Below the pieces are notes generated by a model, which ran no database searches, was not told where the DNA came from, and was given only the letters and a program-made list of their open reading frames with translations. A DNA stretch of 64,000 nt from Bradyrhizobiaceae bacterium PARB1 (GTDB lineage Bacteria; Pseudomonadota; Alphaproteobacteria; Rhizobiales; Xanthobacteraceae): contig NKIY01000002.1 in the NCBI GenBank assembly GCA_002256345.1, positions 248,001 to 312,000 of the forward strand. The letters are read 5' to 3'. The translations under genes were made by a program, and so were the position numbers. Shown one piece after another: positions 63,957 to 64,000 of the stretch (within the stretch, counting starts at the first letter, position 1; every line of letters begins with the position of its first letter).

Positions 63957-64000
63957 ATGTCCGACTTCTCCGCCGCCCGCCAGAAAATGGTCGATGGTCA
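63957..64000 (+). CDS. pcm: Protein-L-isoaspartate O-methyltransferase (N-terminal part)
   Basis: Only the first 14 codons are in the window (MSDFSAARQKMVDG). They match the conserved start of the rhizobial protein-L-isoaspartate methyltransferase, which repairs damaged aspartyl residues in proteins using SAM. AAGGGA lies upstream. It shows that core chromosome resumes right after the island. Confidence 0.6.
   Translation, partial: MSDFSAARQKMVDG

Overview
The window looks like a chromosomal stretch from an alphaproteobacterium of the Bradyrhizobium/Rhodopseudomonas/Tardiphaga group. This is inferred from high GC content, the aapJQMP amino-acid transporter, rhizobial-type CysK and Pcm sequences, and gene neighbourhoods; no database search was possible. 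It divides into a left core segment (1 to about 19,920), a probable genomic island of about 44 kb (about 19,921 to 63,765), and a short right core segment (63,812 to 64,000) where a protein-L-isoaspartate methyltransferase gene begins.

Left core: the end of an AapJQMP general L-amino-acid ABC transporter; convergent cysK; a leftward lipid-modification operon (FAD oxidoreductase, DUF1365 protein, Cfa-like methyltransferase); a divergent four-gene RND efflux operon (OprM-type lipoprotein, MdtA-, MdtB- and MdtC-like proteins); a DTW-domain tRNA-modifying enzyme; tRNA-Cys; two small hypothetical genes; and tRNA-Asn with its own UUCG-loop terminator.

Island: the last 47 bases of tRNA-Asn recur, imperfectly, at 63,766-63,811. 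Just inside that right copy is the start of a tyrosine-integrase gene, fused by deletion to the end of an ABC-transporter ATPase gene. Short GGGCCAC direct repeats lie inside both ends, like arm-type integrase sites. The cargo reads as a series of modules: (a) LysR regulator divergent from an HAE1-type RND pump, adaptor, OpgC-type acyltransferase and MarR regulator; (b) an OmpR/EnvZ-type two-component pair divergent from two COG4705 membrane proteins that flank a small secreted helical protein; (c) a set of exported proteins: two YncE-like beta-propellers around a TonB-dependent siderophore-type receptor, then a secreted protein made of two tandem copies of one domain, then a small secreted protein; (d) a TctDE-like two-component pair divergent from an iron-type ABC importer with two substrate-binding proteins; (e) a cell-surface signalling system resembling Pseudomonas VreA-VreI-VreR (STN plus TonB-C protein without a barrel, ECF sigma factor, FecR anti-sigma) directly upstream of a 4,159-residue filamentous-haemagglutinin-type (TpsA, DUF3739-like) exoprotein gene.

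Together the island looks devoted to the cell envelope: efflux, iron or metal uptake, envelope sensing, and export of a giant surface protein. The most unusual parts are the VreA-like signalling system beside an orphan giant TpsA, the COG4705/secreted-protein trio with a fourfold internal repeat, and the exported-protein locus around the TonB-dependent receptor. A short palindromic repeat recurs at four module boundaries, and a decayed fragment near the left end resembles the giant exoprotein gene.
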